5,102 nucleotides of DNA from Desulfotignum sp. (GTDB taxonomy: Bacteria > Desulfobacterota > Desulfobacteria > Desulfobacterales > Desulfobacteraceae): NCBI GenBank assembly GCA_011390235.1, contig JAABSS010000096.1, positions 1-5,102 of the forward strand, read 5' to 3'. Both the position numbers and the translations under genes were made by a program. The notes under the pieces were generated by a model that saw only the letters and a program-made list of their open reading frames with translations, had not been told where the DNA came from and made no database searches. This document shows, piece by piece, positions 4,865-5,102 of this stretch. Position 1 is the stretch's first letter, and each line of letters starts with the position of its first letter.

Positions 4865-4871
4865 AAACAAA

Positions 4872-5102
4872 GTGAAATCTTCTGAAAAACTGGCTGCTGT
4901 AAGACAGATAATGGCAGCCGAACAGATCGCTGCTTTAGTGGTGCCCAGTGCAGATCCCCACCAGAGTGAATATGTCACCGGCCACTGGCAGGCCAGGGCC
5001 TGGCTTACCGGTTTTACCGGCTCTGCCGGGGTTGCCGTGGTCACGGCAGACAAGGCCATTCTCTGGACGGATTTCCGGTATTGGATCCAGGCCGCATCCC
5101 AG
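4872..5102 (+). CDS. pepP: Xaa-Pro aminopeptidase (aminopeptidase P, M24 family), N-terminal part
   Basis: This metallopeptidase removes the N-terminal residue from peptides with proline in second position and acts in the cytoplasm. Only the first 77 codons are present; the gene runs off the right edge. Seen directly: a short helix-prone start (KLAAVRQIMAAEQIAAL), then the motif PSADPHQSEYVTGHWQARAW (residues 25-44), LTGFTGSAGVAVVTADKA (45-62) and LWTDFRYWIQA (64-74). These are the hallmarks of the creatinase-like N-terminal domain of the long (about 600 aa) aminopeptidase P type. The metal-binding catalytic domain is C-terminal in this family and lies outside the window. A GTG start is preferred for its Shine-Dalgarno site; starting at ATG 4911 would drop 13 residues but keep the domain. 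It diverges from the C-S lyase gene. The symbol is by family, not proven orthology. Confidence 0.92.
   Translation, partial: MKSSEKLAAVRQIMAAEQIAALVVPSADPHQSEYVTGHWQARAWLTGFTGSAGVAVVTADKAILWTDFRYWIQAASQ

Noticed and set aside
4697..5059. Minus-strand open frame of 120 codons with hydrophobic stretches
   Set aside because: It covers the aminopeptidase P N-terminal motifs on the plus strand, and its hydrophobicity follows from reading that gene backwards.

Overview
The window looks like chromosomal DNA from a Gram-negative bacterium. The solute-binding protein has an ordinary Sec signal peptide with no lipobox cysteine, so it should be free in a periplasm. Ribosome-binding sites and sigma-70-type promoters are of standard form, and base composition is close to balanced with AT-rich intergenic stretches. 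Gene style, and a heptamer repeat of a kind I associate with such genomes, suggest an anaerobic Desulfobacteraceae-like bacterium. That placement is a guess: no rRNA or other taxonomic marker is present.

Layout. Four genes lie head to tail on the minus strand, reading right to left. They are a MalY/PatB-type PLP-dependent C-S lyase (3376-4518), a tryptophanase/tyrosine phenol-lyase family enzyme whose specificity residues are tryptophanase-like (1817-3196), a LivJ-type branched-chain amino acid binding protein (578-1696), and the start of a LivH-type permease (1-470, running off the left edge). On the plus strand, diverging from the lyase, a small and possibly frameshifted ORF (about 4645-4862) leads into the N-terminus of an Xaa-Pro aminopeptidase (4872 onward, running off the right edge).

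Regulatory structure. Good minus-strand promoters lie ahead of the lyase (TTGACC-17 bp-TATAGA) and ahead of livJ (TTGACT-17 bp-TATAGT). The livJ promoter is followed at once by a perfect inverted repeat, TACAAT-TTTA-ATTGTA. A strong hairpin with a T-tract lies between livJ and livH and probably sets a high binding-protein to permease ratio. The 179-bp gap before the tryptophanase holds a degenerate AGCTGTT heptamer array but no convincing promoter and no tnaC-like leader. The divergent region at 4519-4644 carries a run of ten G.

How the genes may work together (inference). Both lyases are PLP alpha,beta-eliminating enzymes that release pyruvate and ammonia, with indole from tryptophan and H2S or thiols from cysteine or thioethers. 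Next to them is a high-affinity amino acid importer, and diverging is a peptidase that trims proline-containing peptides. The window may therefore be an amino acid and peptide scavenging locus. All families are known ones. The points that deserve a second look are the tyrosine phenol-lyase-like scaffold with tryptophanase-like specificity residues, the poly-G tract, the livJ operator candidate, the heptamer array and the disrupted small ORF.
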